NCBI RefSeq assembly: GCF_904848585.1 | Contig: NZ_CAJHCR010000005.1 | Span: 1 to 64,000 of the forward strand | Reading direction: 5' to 3' | DNA from: Paraburkholderia kirstenboschensis | GTDB taxonomy: Bacteria > Pseudomonadota > Gammaproteobacteria > Burkholderiales > Burkholderiaceae | DNA length: 64,000 bases | Shown: piece by piece, positions 9,638 to 18,694 of the stretch | Position numbering within the stretch: position 1 is the stretch's first letter | How the letters are laid out: every line of letters starts with the position of its first letter | Notes under the pieces: model-generated | The model's database searches: none | The model's input: only the letters and a program-made list of their open reading frames with translations | What the model was told of the DNA's origin: nothing | Program-made: the position numbers and the translations under genes

Positions 9638-10727
9638 CCGCCCTCGCCCCCCAGCGAAGGCCATCCTGCAGAACCTGCGGGCAGCTCTGCTCCGCCGCGT
9701 TTAGCCACCTCTGCTCCGCGTGCCGTCGCCGCCAGCGCGACGGCTGCTCGACAAGATCCGCGAGCGAAGACAACCCGTCCCAGAGCGCATGATAGGGATC
9801 TGGATGTCCGGCGGCCTCGACCCGAAAGGCGAGTGGCCTCACTGCGGCCGTTGCTCAGCGGGCTTCAGTTGCGCCGACGTCGCCATCATGTCCATCTAGC
9901 GCGTACACCGTGTGCAAGTCCCCAAACCGGCCGCAGGGAAAGGTGCATATTGTCCCGCGCAAGCCATCGTGATGCCAACAAAGCCGCGCGCACCGTCATC
10001 CTGCTGCCCGCCATTACGTGCTGCGAGCATGCGACGGCACATCCGGCTCGCAAAGTTTGACGAGAAATCCGGTGTTTGTCCGCGCTATTAAGATAAGTTT
10101 TCTTCTCCTAACGGAGTCGTTTTACGAGTGCACGCTCGTCATCGATTGTTCGAGGCCGCTCGACCGAAGCTGTTATCACCTTTCCCACCATTCTCGATAC
10201 GCTGGAAAGCCCTCATGCCGCGATAACTGCCCCGTTATCGCGGTAATCACGTTCACGATGGCGGGTCATCGGACCGGTGTCGACCCCTTGCAGACCTTCG
10301 GGTCTTCGTGCCCCCAACGTCCATTCTAAAAGTCCAGCCGCCATTCGTTGACGCCTAACGCCTTCCGCTCAAAGTCTGCCGCTCTGCCGCGAGCCCCTTC
10401 TTGCCTTCGTCAAACTTGATTTGGCCATCGATGCAGTCCAGATAGCGAGTACCGATTCGGCCATGCTGAAGCGGACGTAGCGGATGCAGCCTGTCGTGAT
10501 TTGCCACTGGACTCTCCAGATGCCCCAGTATAGGTCCACGTGACCGCTTGCTCTGTCGGGTAGGCACGCGCATCAAACCCAACCGGTGGCTGGGCTTCAT
10601 TAAATCAGGCTGTGGAGAGATGGCGGTCCGTCGCAAGCGGCCCGCCGGATCCAATGTGGACGTCCCGATCTCCGTCATCGTTCACTGCGTGCAAGGCGAC
10701 CTGCACGCGTCTTGCGTAACGTACGGA
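9638..10727. other. Gene-poor region, no supported gene
   Basis: These 1,090 bases follow the small Pro-rich ORF and hold only short frames without ribosome sites or recognisable motifs. An AT-richer patch at about 10080-10140 could be a promoter, but nothing downstream of it looks coding. No tRNA or IS ends were seen. Confidence 0.4.
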
Positions 10728-11420
10728 TTACAGCGCCGGAATCCCGCTCGGGAACTCCAGATGGCTCTCCACGCGCCTGACGCCAGGCACGCCCTCGGCC
10801 GCAACGCGGATCGCGCTCTTTTCCTCCTCGGATTCGATCACGCCCCAAAGATGCGCGACGCCGTCCTTGACGAGCACGCCCTGTTTTGACAGCCCCCAGC
10901 GCTTTCCGTGCATTTCCAGAACGATCGCGTCGCGCAAGCTCGCATCGTCGTGTGGAGAGGAGTCCGCCGCCGGCGCGACGCTCGCGAGTGCGCGCATCAG
11001 ATTCGACCGGCTCACGATGCCGACCAGCTTGCCGTCTTTCAGCACCGGCACGCGTTTCAGATGCCGGCGCTCCATGAGGTCCGCGACCGCCTGGAGCGGC
11101 ATGTCTTCGGAAATTGAAATCACCTTTTCGCACATCACGTCGCCGACAACGTGTCCGTGCTCCCTCACGTACCTCGCGGCCTGCTCGCGGGGCGACGACA
11201 ATAGGAATTCGAGCCACCACGAACGCTTCCCGTGGCTGGTTTCGTTCTCCACGCGGTGAAGCAGGTCGCTGTCGCTGATCATACCGACGACCTGTCCGTT
11301 TGCGTCGACGACCGGCATGCCGCTGATCTGATTGTTGACGAACAGTCTTGCCGCGTCGTGGATGGTCATATCCGGCGTGGCGGTGACGACGGATGGAGTC
11401 ATGATGTCGAGTGCGCGCAT
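10728..11420 (-). CDS. CBS-pair and BON domain protein
   Basis: The 230-residue soluble protein has two CBS domains followed by a BON domain. CBS1 is about residues 1-60 (MRALDIMTPSVVTATPDMTI, ISGMPVVDANGQVVGMISD) and CBS2 about 88-145 (VGDVMCEKVISISEDMPL, LKRVPVLKDGKLVGIVSRSN). The BON-like C-terminus at about 160-225 includes GVLVKDGVAHLWGVIESEEE and AEGVPGVRRVESHLEF. CBS pairs usually bind adenosine ligands; BON domains bind phospholipids or other surfaces. Proteins with this architecture are common stress-associated genes in Burkholderiales with no assigned reaction. The ATG has GAGGGG upstream. The gene is alone, between two gene-poor stretches. Confidence 0.88.
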   Translation of the reverse strand: MRALDIMTPSVVTATPDMTIHDAARLFVNNQISGMPVVDANGQVVGMISDSDLLHRVENETSHGKRSWWLEFLLSSPREQAARYVREHGHVVGDVMCEKVISISEDMPLQAVADLMERRHLKRVPVLKDGKLVGIVSRSNLMRALASVAPAADSSPHDDASLRDAIVLEMHGKRWGLSKQGVLVKDGVAHLWGVIESEEEKSAIRVAAEGVPGVRRVESHLEFPSGIPAL

Positions 11421-12546
11421 GGTCGCCCCTCAGCGTAAAGCGATGGGCTCCCATCTGCTGCACCCCTCGCAGAATTTCGGCAGACGCACCGGCAGCAATC
11501 CGCGCGGTGCTGAGACGACTGAATCCTGTACTCAAAAAACGCTCGCGCCCTCAGCGATTCACGCGCATGGCGGACGAAGCTCTCTTCGCTGCGCAAGGCG
11601 ATGGTGGCGGCAAATCCGCGCCCGCCGTGCCTCGACAACGTCTGGAATCCGCATGAACATGCCCCTCGGGGACACGGCCGATCTTGTTGCGAAATGCGTT
11701 ACGCACTGAGTTTAGGTTAACTCTGCCGAAGGTGCGCTAGGTGCGCAGTGCTCCGAGAGAGATGCAATTTGCCACCAATGAGTCCACCATCTTCTACGGC
11801 AGGCGGCGAATGAAAGATCACAACTGCGTCACCTCCGGCTTGCGAATGAACGTCAAATGTCCGAGGCATGACGCAGTGTCCGAAAACCCAGTAGAAGGAT
11901 GAATATGGGGTCGAGCCGTCGGACTAGTGCCCAGAGGCTTAGGCCGCGGCCGTCGGCACCGATCGCGGGTCGAGAGAGTATCCGACCCGGTTCAATGCCG
12001 GCATTAACCGAGCCGCTTGCGTAGCTCGTCCGGCAAGTTCTAGAGTAATGCAGCCGTTCTAATGGCAGCATCTCCTGCTCGGCGAACGGCGCGTGGTGGC
12101 CGTCTGTACGCGCTCTGCAACGGAACCTTGATCAGCCATTCGCAGGCTCGCACGATGCCACCGGCCGCTTCGTAGCTTGATAGCTCAGTGAGCGCAACCG
12201 AGCGCACCGGTCAGCCGGATGTCGGGGCTAAAGACCGTTGTTCCGGTTGCGTCCGAAACTGCGCGGCGAAAAGGCTCGCTCAGAGGGATGCCCAGCGACA
12301 ACATACAAGTTATCGCATCGGATGATCGTTGGCTTCAGTCGATGTGCGGATGTGCAATCGGGCAACAAGCTCTTCAGTCGCGCCCCGAAGTCCGGCCTCT
12401 TGCTATCCGTAGCCTTCGTCAATCCGCGCCAGCGCTTCCTCAAATCACCTCTCGATAGCAAAAAACAAGTGGAAAATTGTGCACTGCACGCCAAATTTCG
12501 CGGTTCCCGCACACTTTGTTGTCTCCCGATAATGCCCCAAGAAAAT
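11421..12546. other. Gene-poor region, no supported gene
   Basis: This is 1,126 bases between the CBS-BON gene and the PadR promoter. Frames of up to 125 codons exist on both strands but none has a credible start or domain. Base composition becomes more AT-rich towards the PadR promoter. I see nothing else to annotate. Confidence 0.4.
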
Positions 12547-12592
12547 TTGACAAACTATCTTTAGATATATATCTTACGACACATCTTAAGAC
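12547..12592 (+). promoter_or_regulatory. Promoter and palindromic operator of the PadR/SIP genes
   Basis: A perfect -35 (TTGACA, 12547-12552) is followed after 17 bases by a -10-like TATCTT (12570-12575). The perfect 12-base palindrome AGATATATATCT (12563-12574) overlaps the -10 element. A second palindrome, TCTTAAGA (12584-12591), lies where transcription would begin. The ribosome site GGAG and the ATG of the PadR gene follow. E. coli YqjI binds AT-rich palindromes of this kind in front of its own gene and yqjH. The arrangement points to autorepression by steric block of RNA polymerase. Confidence 0.75.
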
Positions 12593-12610
12593 ACAAATGG
12601 AGTGTGCAAG

Positions 12611-13423
12611 ATGCGTCATCGCCATCGTTCTGACCGCCCGCACGGCGGGGACCATCCTTTCGGCGCGGGTTTCGAGCGCCCGTCGCTGCACGCGCTGTGG
12701 CATGCGTTCGTCCATCACCGTGAAGCTCACGACGAGCGTCCCGGCAAACACGCCCATGCCGGCCATCGCTTCTCACCGCATGCACTCTGGCATGCGATCG
12801 GACGTCACCATGAGCACCGCGGCGGGCGCGGTCATTTTGGCGGCGGGCCGGGCGGCTTCGGCGGCGAAGGCGACGGCTTTCCGCGCGGCCGTAAATTCAG
12901 CTCCGACGATCTGCAACTGCTATTGCTCTCGCTGATCGACGCCCAACCGAGCCACGGCTACGAACTCATCAAGGCTCTGGAAACGCGCTCGAACGGCTTC
13001 TACAGTCCAAGCCCCGGCATGGTCTATCCCGCGCTCACGTATCTGGAAGAACTCGGCTACGTCACCGTGCAACTCGAAGGCAATCGCAAGCGCTATGAAC
13101 TCGCACAAGCGGGACGCGAGTATCTCGAGAGCAACCGCGACCGCGTCGAGATGATGCTCGCGAAGCTGAGCCACATCGCGCGCAAGATGGATTCGGTGCG
13201 CCGCGCCTTTGCCGGTGAAGAGCCGGCCGACATCAGCGAAGGAGGCTGGGCGCCCGAGCTGAACGAAGCGCGCCGCGCGCTGAAAAATGCGCTGCTGCGT
13301 CGTGACAATGCGCCGGCTGACGAACAGCGCCGCATCGCCGCCATCCTGATGCGCGCAGTGAAGGACATCGAAAGCGAACGCAATCCGGGCAGCGGTAATA
13401 GCGACGACGCGTCCACCGCGTGA
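12611..13423 (+). CDS. yqjI: PadR-family regulator with His-rich N-terminus, YqjI-like
   Basis: The 270-residue protein has two parts. Residues 1-95 are extremely rich in His, Gly and Arg and contain a repeated element, LHALWHAFVHHREA and PHALWHAIGRHHEH. From about residue 98 there is a PadR winged helix (SSDDLQLLLLSLIDAQPSHGYELIKALE, then SPGMVYPALTYLEELGYVTV), and after it a helical dimerisation tail. In E. coli, YqjI has a similar metal-binding extension and is released from DNA by nickel. The next gene is the YqjH-type ferric reductase, which is the known YqjI target, so the assignment is supported by context. The ATG at 12611 is preferred to the GTG nine bases earlier because GGAG sits at the right distance. 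Confidence 0.85.
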   Translation: MRHRHRSDRPHGGDHPFGAGFERPSLHALWHAFVHHREAHDERPGKHAHAGHRFSPHALWHAIGRHHEHRGGRGHFGGGPGGFGGEGDGFPRGRKFSSDDLQLLLLSLIDAQPSHGYELIKALETRSNGFYSPSPGMVYPALTYLEELGYVTVQLEGNRKRYELAQAGREYLESNRDRVEMMLAKLSHIARKMDSVRRAFAGEEPADISEGGWAPELNEARRALKNALLRRDNAPADEQRRIAAILMRAVKDIESERNPGSGNSDDASTA

Positions 13424-13542
13424 CACCGCGAACGCCCCCGCCTCACACCCTCCCCTCACGCCCGACTCTTCATCGCACGCACGCCGCGTACACGCGCGGT
13501 ACGCGGCTCATCGAACCGACCACTTTGCATGGGACCAGCTCA

Positions 13543-14367
13543 ATGACGACTTCAGAAAACCGACCCGACCTCGCCGTGCATCGAGTGCGGCACCCGCTCA
13601 AGTTTCGCCTGCTGCAAGTCAGCAAAGTGCAGGCACTGACACCGCATCTGATCCGCGTGACCTTCACCGGCGAAGATCTGCACGACTTCGTGTCCGCTTC
13701 GTTCGACGATCACATCAAGGTGTTCTTCCCCGAGCGGGGCGCGGACAAGCCCGTGCTGCCGGAAGCCGGCCCCGACGGTCCGGTGTTTCCTGAAGGACGG
13801 CGCCCCACCGCGCGCGACTTCACGCCGCGCCGCTTCGATCGCGAGGCACGCGAACTCGACATCGAATTCGCGATGCACGAAGCCGGCCCCGCTGCCACAT
13901 GGGCTGCCCAAGCGCAGGTCGGGCAGTATCTGGGCATAGGCGGGCCGCGCGGCTCACTCGTGATCCCCACAGGTTTCGACTGGCACTTGCTGATCGGCGA
14001 TGACACCGCTTTGCCCGCGATTGCGCGCCGCCTCCAAGAACTGCCGCCCGGCAAGCGCGTGGCCGCCGTGATCGAAGTGGCCGCCCCGTCGGCTCGCATC
14101 GAGTTCGAGACTCAGGCCGAGTTGCATCTGGTGTGGCGTTATCGCAGCGAAGCCGGCTCCCGCGGCGAGGCTTTGCTGCAAGCGGTCCGCGAAACGTATC
14201 TGCCAGAAGACGGCGAAGGCTATGTGTGGGCCGCCGGCGAGTCGGCGACCATCCGCGCGATTCGTCATCACCTGTGCACGGAACGCGGCGTCGACAAAGC
14301 GCGCATTCGCGCGGCGAGCTACTGGAAGCAGGGCGCGGCGGCCGTGCATGAAACGATAGACGACTGA
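13543..14367 (+). CDS. Siderophore-interacting protein, FAD/NADPH ferric reductase (YqjH-like)
   Basis: The 274-residue cytoplasmic flavoprotein belongs to the SIP family, which reduces Fe(III)-siderophores to release iron. The N-terminal FAD-binding barrel (about 20-145) shows RVTFTGEDLHDF, DDHIKVFFPE, ARDFTPRRFDREARELDIEFAMH and GPAATWAAQAQVGQYLGIGGPRGS, the SIP counterpart of RxYTxR/GPxSxWA motifs. The C-terminal domain has DWHLLIGDDTALPAIARRLQELP and ends in the family hallmark AASYWKQG near residue 260. The ATG at 13543 follows GGGACCAGCTCA, a modest ribosome site. It lies 119 bases after the PadR gene in the same direction, consistent with metal-regulated coexpression. Confidence 0.92.
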   Translation: MTTSENRPDLAVHRVRHPLKFRLLQVSKVQALTPHLIRVTFTGEDLHDFVSASFDDHIKVFFPERGADKPVLPEAGPDGPVFPEGRRPTARDFTPRRFDREARELDIEFAMHEAGPAATWAAQAQVGQYLGIGGPRGSLVIPTGFDWHLLIGDDTALPAIARRLQELPPGKRVAAVIEVAAPSARIEFETQAELHLVWRYRSEAGSRGEALLQAVRETYLPEDGEGYVWAAGESATIRAIRHHLCTERGVDKARIRAASYWKQGAAAVHETIDD

Positions 14368-14451
14368 GCGTCGCGCTGGCATTCGGCGAATGCGATGAGC
14401 GGCCAGGCCCGTGCAAGCGGCGCCCTTCGAACAACAACAAGGAACCTGCCA

Positions 14452-15714
14452 ATGTATTCAATTGACGCAAAGCATGAGCGCCGTTTGCTCTGGCTGCTTG
14501 CGCTGACCCAGTTCACCATCATCATGGATTTCATGGTGATGATGCCGCTCGGCCCACAGATCATGCACGCGTTCGGCATTACGCCGGCCGGCTTCGCCAC
14601 TGCGGTGTCGGCGTATTCGTGGTGCTCGGGCCTGTCCGGACTTTTCGCGGCCACCTACATCGACCGCTTCGACAGGCGGCGTCTGCTGCTCACCATGTAT
14701 GCGCTGTTCGCGATGTCGAATCTCGCGTGCGCGCTGGCGAGCAGCTTCGCGTTGCTGCTGGCCGCGCGGGCTTTTGCGGGGATAACGGGGGGCGTGCTGG
14801 CATCGGTGATCATGGCGATCGTCGCCGACGTGATTCCCGTGCAACGACGTGGCGCCGCAACCGGCACGATCATGACGGCCTTCTCCCTCGCGGCGATCGC
14901 CGGTGTGCCGGCCGGCGTGATGCTAGGCGCGCATTTCAGTTGGGCCGCGCCATTCTTCCTGCTGGTCGCGCTGTCGCTCGCCGTGTGGGTGGCGGGCTGG
15001 CAACTGGTGCCGTCGCTGGCCGGACATCTGAGCCGGCGCCAGCCGCCGCTCGCCGAAATACTGCCCGATCTGATGCGGCTCCTCGGCAATCCGCGGCATA
15101 TGGCGGCCTTTGCACTGACCTTCGTGATGATGGTCGCGCATATGCTCGTCATCCCGTTCATTTCGCCGGTGCTCGTTGCCAACCACGGCGTGTCGCCCGA
15201 GCAACTGTCGTGGCTTTATATGGCCGGTGGAGCAGCAACGTTCTTTACCTCGCGCCGGGTCGGCAAGCTCGCCGACCGGTTCGGCGCGCGGCGCGTCTTC
15301 AGGATCGCGGCACTGCTTGCCTGTCTGCCCGTACTCTTCGTCACCCACCTGCCGGACCTGCCGTTCTACGCACTGCTTCTGTTCTTTCCGGTTTTCATGG
15401 TGCTGATGTCCGGGCGCATGGTGCCGATGCAGGCGTTGCTGACCACCGTGCCGCAACCCGATCGACGCGGCGCGTTTCTCAGCGCGAATAGTGCGCTCCA
15501 GGCGCTGGGCACAGGATGCGGCGCGTGGATCGGCGGTCTCATGCTCGGCAGTTCGTCCGCCGGCCAGATCGTCGGCTATGGAACCGTTGGATGGGTGTCG
15601 GTCGCGGTCGCGCTCACCGGCGTTCTGTGGGTTTCGCGGGTGCGAGGCGCTCAGAGCGATAGCGCTGTATCGGCGCCCGCGGTCCTGCATGGTGAGGCCG
15701 TCGGCGAAAGCTGA
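14452..15714 (+). CDS. MFS transporter, drug/sugar efflux type
   Basis: The 420-residue inner-membrane protein has about 12 hydrophobic segments. MFS signatures include the loop 2-3 element YIDRFDRRRLLL and the antiporter-type GITGGVLASVIMAIVADVIP segment; PAGVMLGAHFSWAAPF marks the middle of TM5. It resembles the DHA1 efflux branch (AraJ/CmlA-like). The ATG at 14452 has AAGGA at good spacing; the longer frame upstream has no leader or ribosome site. It follows the ferric reductase by 84 bases and may be cotranscribed. A role in siderophore or metal export is possible but is only suggested by position. Confidence 0.85.
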   Translation: MYSIDAKHERRLLWLLALTQFTIIMDFMVMMPLGPQIMHAFGITPAGFATAVSAYSWCSGLSGLFAATYIDRFDRRRLLLTMYALFAMSNLACALASSFALLLAARAFAGITGGVLASVIMAIVADVIPVQRRGAATGTIMTAFSLAAIAGVPAGVMLGAHFSWAAPFFLLVALSLAVWVAGWQLVPSLAGHLSRRQPPLAEILPDLMRLLGNPRHMAAFALTFVMMVAHMLVIPFISPVLVANHGVSPEQLSWLYMAGGAATFFTSRRVGKLADRFGARRVFRIAALLACLPVLFVTHLPDLPFYALLLFFPVFMVLMSGRMVPMQALLTTVPQPDRRGAFLSANSALQALGTGCGAWIGGLMLGSSSAGQIVGYGTVGWVSVAVALTGVLWVSRVRGAQSDSAVSAPAVLHGEAVGES

Positions 15715-15751
15715 GCCTCACTGCCCCCACCGCACAGCCTCGTCGCGGCCA

Positions 15752-16907
15752 TCAGACCGGCTCCGCGCCGAGATCCGCCAACGGATGCGCCTCCTGCTTC
15801 CACGGCGAAGTCAGAAAGTGCCTGACACGCTCGGGCCGCACCTCGGCGAGCGTGGCGGGCGCCCAGCGTCCTTTGCGATCTTTATCGATCAACTGCGCGC
15901 GCACGCCTTCGCAGAAGTCGCCCTCCTCGATTGCGCGCTTCACGATGCCTAGTTCCATCCGGAAACACTCGGCGAGCGTCATCTGCCGGCCACGCAACAA
16001 CGCCTCACGTGTGACGTAAAGCATGGTGGGTGAATGCGCGGCGAGCGCGTCGTAAGTGGACTGCAGCCACTGCCTGACTTCGCGCGGCGGGTCGCGTTCG
16101 AGATCGTGCCGCAACGTCGCCATGATTCTGTCGACGCCGGAACGCCGGTCGAAGTGCCGCTGGATCAGTTGCGTGAATGGCGTGATCGCGGCGTGCGGCA
16201 CGATGTTGCAAGGCGGCTCGACCACCCCGCGCAATGCGCTCATGAGATCGCCCTCGTGCGACATGCGCTGCAATCGCTCTTCGGAGGAAACCAGCCAATC
16301 GGCCGGCACACATTGATCGGCCAGTTGCAGGCGCAACGCATCGGCGCCGGACAATGTCGCGCCCGTCAGGCCCACGTACAACTCGAGTTCCGCGGGCATC
16401 ACGCTCAGAAAGCGCGTTGCGCCGACGTCAGGCAGGAAGCCGATACGCGTCTCCGGCATCGCGATCCTGCTGCGCTCGGTGACGATGCGCAAACGCGCCG
16501 CCTGCCCGAGGCCCATGCCGCCGCCCATCGCGATACCGTCGAGTACCCACCGGCTTCGGAAACGTGTGCAATGCGTAATCGAGCCGGTACTCGTCGACGA
16601 AAAACGCGAGCCAGCGGCTGTCGCCGTTTTTTGCGAGCCGGTACACTTCGCGCACATCGCCGCCCGCGCAAAAGCCCTTGTTTCCAGCCCCTTTCAACAC
16701 GAGCGCGACGATGCCGTCGTCGTTGCGGCAATGCTCGACGAGCATGGCCAGCTCGCGAATCATCGCGTGCGACAACGCATTGAGCGCAGCCGGCCGGTTC
16801 AGCGTGATGACCGCGACGCGGTTGATCACGCGAAACAGAATCTCTCGTTGCTCTTCGCCGCCTCTATCGGACGCGTTCTCGGGCACGACGCTTTGCAAGG
16901 CGCTCAT
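15752..16907 (-). pseudogene. 3-hydroxyisobutyryl-CoA hydrolase, frameshifted
   Basis: The last gene of the valine-degradation operon would hydrolyse 3-hydroxyisobutyryl-CoA. The first ~110 residues from the ATG at 16907 are in one frame (FRVINRVAVITLNRPAALNA, GAGNKGFCAGGDVREVY, LHTFPKPV). The rest (VLDGIAMGGGMGLG, then MPETRIGFLPDVGATRFLS, to the stop at 15752) is in another. The shift lies at about 16541-16553, where the family has PKPVVAVLDGI and the DNA gives PKPV, one extra G, then VLDGI. This is explained by loss of 5 bases. Both halves are otherwise intact with the catalytic Glu and Asp, so the lesion is recent or a sequencing error. The start overlaps the stop of the upstream hydratase (ATGA). 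Confidence 0.85.
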
Positions 16908-17740
16908 CGTTGCGTCTCCCCGTGAGCGTGTGCTGCGTGCGTCGAACTCGCGGCTTGTTCGCCTTGCTCGATCTGCCAGCGCGGCGCGCGCTTTTCGAGG
17001 AACGCATTGACGCCCTCGCGCTGATCGGCGCCGTCGAACAGATCGACAAAGCGCTCGCGTTCCAGTGCAAGCGCGGCTGAGCGCGGCACGCCATTGCGCG
17101 CCTGATGAATCAGCGTCTTGCTGAAGCCGACTCCCTGCGGACTCAGTGTCGCAACGCGCGCCGCCATGCTCAACGCAGCCTCGCGCGCGGCGCCTTTCTC
17201 CACGACTTCTTCGACGAGACCGATGCGCAGCGCGGTTGCCGCATCCACGCGTTCGCCGGTGAGAATCATGCGCTTCGCCCAGCCTTCGCCGACGAGCCAC
17301 GGCAGCGTTTGCGTTCCGCAACCGCAAGGCAGCAGGCCAACTGCGGTTTCGGGCAGCGCCATCACCGCGTGCTGTTCGGCGATCCGTATGTCGCACGCCA
17401 ACGCGCATTCCAGCCCGCCGCCCATCGCAAAGCCGTTGATCGCAGCGATCACGACGGGCCGCGCATTCTGCAACGCTTCAAAGGCCGCGCCGAAGCGTGC
17501 TGCCGCGACGCGCGCCATTTCGCGATTGCCGTCGGCGAAAGCGTTGAGGTCCGCGCCCGCACTGAAGAACTTCGGACCTTCGCCGGTAATGACCATTGCC
17601 CGGACACGAGGCTCGTCGTTCAGACGCTCCACCATTTGCTGCAATTGCAGCAGGCCGTCAGGCGTGAACGCATTCGCGGGTGGACGCTTCAGTGTGAGTT
17701 GCGCGACAGCGCCCCCATGTGCGTAGTCGAGTTCGATCAT
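16904..17740 (-). CDS. Enoyl-CoA hydratase/isomerase
   Basis: The 278-residue crotonase-fold enzyme hydrates methacrylyl-CoA to 3-hydroxyisobutyryl-CoA if it follows its operon context. Oxyanion-hole segments are ITGEGPKFFSAGADLNAF (about 51-68) and NGFAMGGGLECALACDIRIA (about 103-122), followed by ALPETAVGLLPCGCGTQTL with the catalytic Glu in PE. One oddity is Cys-Gly-Cys-Gly in place of the usual PGxGG(T). A low-complexity tail, SSTHAAHAHGETQR, ends the protein. The start overlaps mmsB by 4 bases and the stop overlaps the frameshifted hydrolase by 4 bases, showing tight translational coupling. Confidence 0.9.
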   Translation of the reverse strand: MIELDYAHGGAVAQLTLKRPPANAFTPDGLLQLQQMVERLNDEPRVRAMVITGEGPKFFSAGADLNAFADGNREMARVAAARFGAAFEALQNARPVVIAAINGFAMGGGLECALACDIRIAEQHAVMALPETAVGLLPCGCGTQTLPWLVGEGWAKRMILTGERVDAATALRIGLVEEVVEKGAAREAALSMAARVATLSPQGVGFSKTLIHQARNGVPRSAALALERERFVDLFDGADQREGVNAFLEKRAPRWQIEQGEQAASSTHAAHAHGETQR

Positions 17741-18666
17741 CGCGCATCTCCATTGCCGGTGTTTTTGGCGGCGTCTTTTGGGGTCTCGTTACGATAGAGC
17801 TTGATGACTGCGGAGAAGTCCAGACGTCCCGCGCCTTTCGCGCTCATCGTTTGATAAAGCTGCTGCGCGAGTGCGCCGAGATAGACGGGTTGACGCGCAA
17901 ACCTGGCGGCGTCGGTGGCGAGCCCGAGATCTTTCAGCATCAGATCCGTGCCGAAGCCGCCGCTATATTCGCGCGACGAGGGCGCACTATCGATTACGCC
18001 CGGCATCGGGTTATACGTGTCGGAACTCCAGCAGCGCCCCGTCGACGTATTGATAATGCCGGCCAGCACTTTCACGTCGATGCCGAGCGCTTCACCCAGC
18101 GACATGGCTTCCGCCACGCCCGCCATCGTGATGCCGAGCACGAGGTTGTTGCAGATCTTCGCGACCTGGCCGGTGCCGGTATCGCCGCAATGCACGATGT
18201 TCCTGCCCATCGCCGACAACACGGGCTTGACCGTCTCGAACGCACTGTCACTGCCGCCGACCATGAACGTCAAGGTGCCCGCAGCCGCGCCGCCGGTTCC
18301 GCCCGACACGGGCGCATCGACAAACGTGTTGCCCCGTTGCTGCGCAAGTTCGGCAAACGCTTTCACGCTTGCCGGATCGATCGTGCTCGAATCGACGATG
18401 GTCACGCCTGGCGCGATGCCGGCCAACACGCCGTCATCCGCGGTCAGCACGCTGCGCACATGCGCTGCCGCAGGCAGCATCGTGATCACGCATTCGACGT
18501 CGGCCACCGCCGCTTTCGGCGAAGCGGCAGCCTTTGCGCCCTCGTCGACGAGCGCCTGCACCGCTTGCGCACTGAGGTCGAACACATTGACCGCGTGGCC
18601 CGCCTTCAACAGGTTGTGCGCCATCGGCGCGCCCATGTTGCCGAGTCCGATAAAGCCTATTTTCAT
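17737..18666 (-). CDS. mmsB: 3-hydroxyisobutyrate dehydrogenase
   Basis: The 309-residue NAD-dependent enzyme oxidises 3-hydroxyisobutyrate to methylmalonate semialdehyde, the substrate of MmsA encoded just upstream. The Rossmann N-terminus GFIGLGNMGAPMAHNLLKAG, the substrate-binding signature FVDAPVSGGTGGAAAGTL (about 125-142) and the catalytic Lys in GQVAKICNNL are all present. Length is slightly above the usual 295-300 because of a short C-terminal tail. It lies 28 bases after mmsA and overlaps the hydratase start by 4 bases. Confidence 0.94.
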   Translation of the reverse strand: MKIGFIGLGNMGAPMAHNLLKAGHAVNVFDLSAQAVQALVDEGAKAAASPKAAVADVECVITMLPAAAHVRSVLTADDGVLAGIAPGVTIVDSSTIDPASVKAFAELAQQRGNTFVDAPVSGGTGGAAAGTLTFMVGGSDSAFETVKPVLSAMGRNIVHCGDTGTGQVAKICNNLVLGITMAGVAEAMSLGEALGIDVKVLAGIINTSTGRCWSSDTYNPMPGVIDSAPSSREYSGGFGTDLMLKDLGLATDAARFARQPVYLGALAQQLYQTMSAKGAGRLDFSAVIKLYRNETPKDAAKNTGNGDAR

Positions 18667-18694
18667 GATCTCGTCTCCGTTCTCGCGGCCTCGT

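Noticed and set aside
10080..10330. Possible tRNA or small RNA in the AT-richer patch
   Set aside because: No cloverleaf, T-loop or terminator could be assembled by eye.
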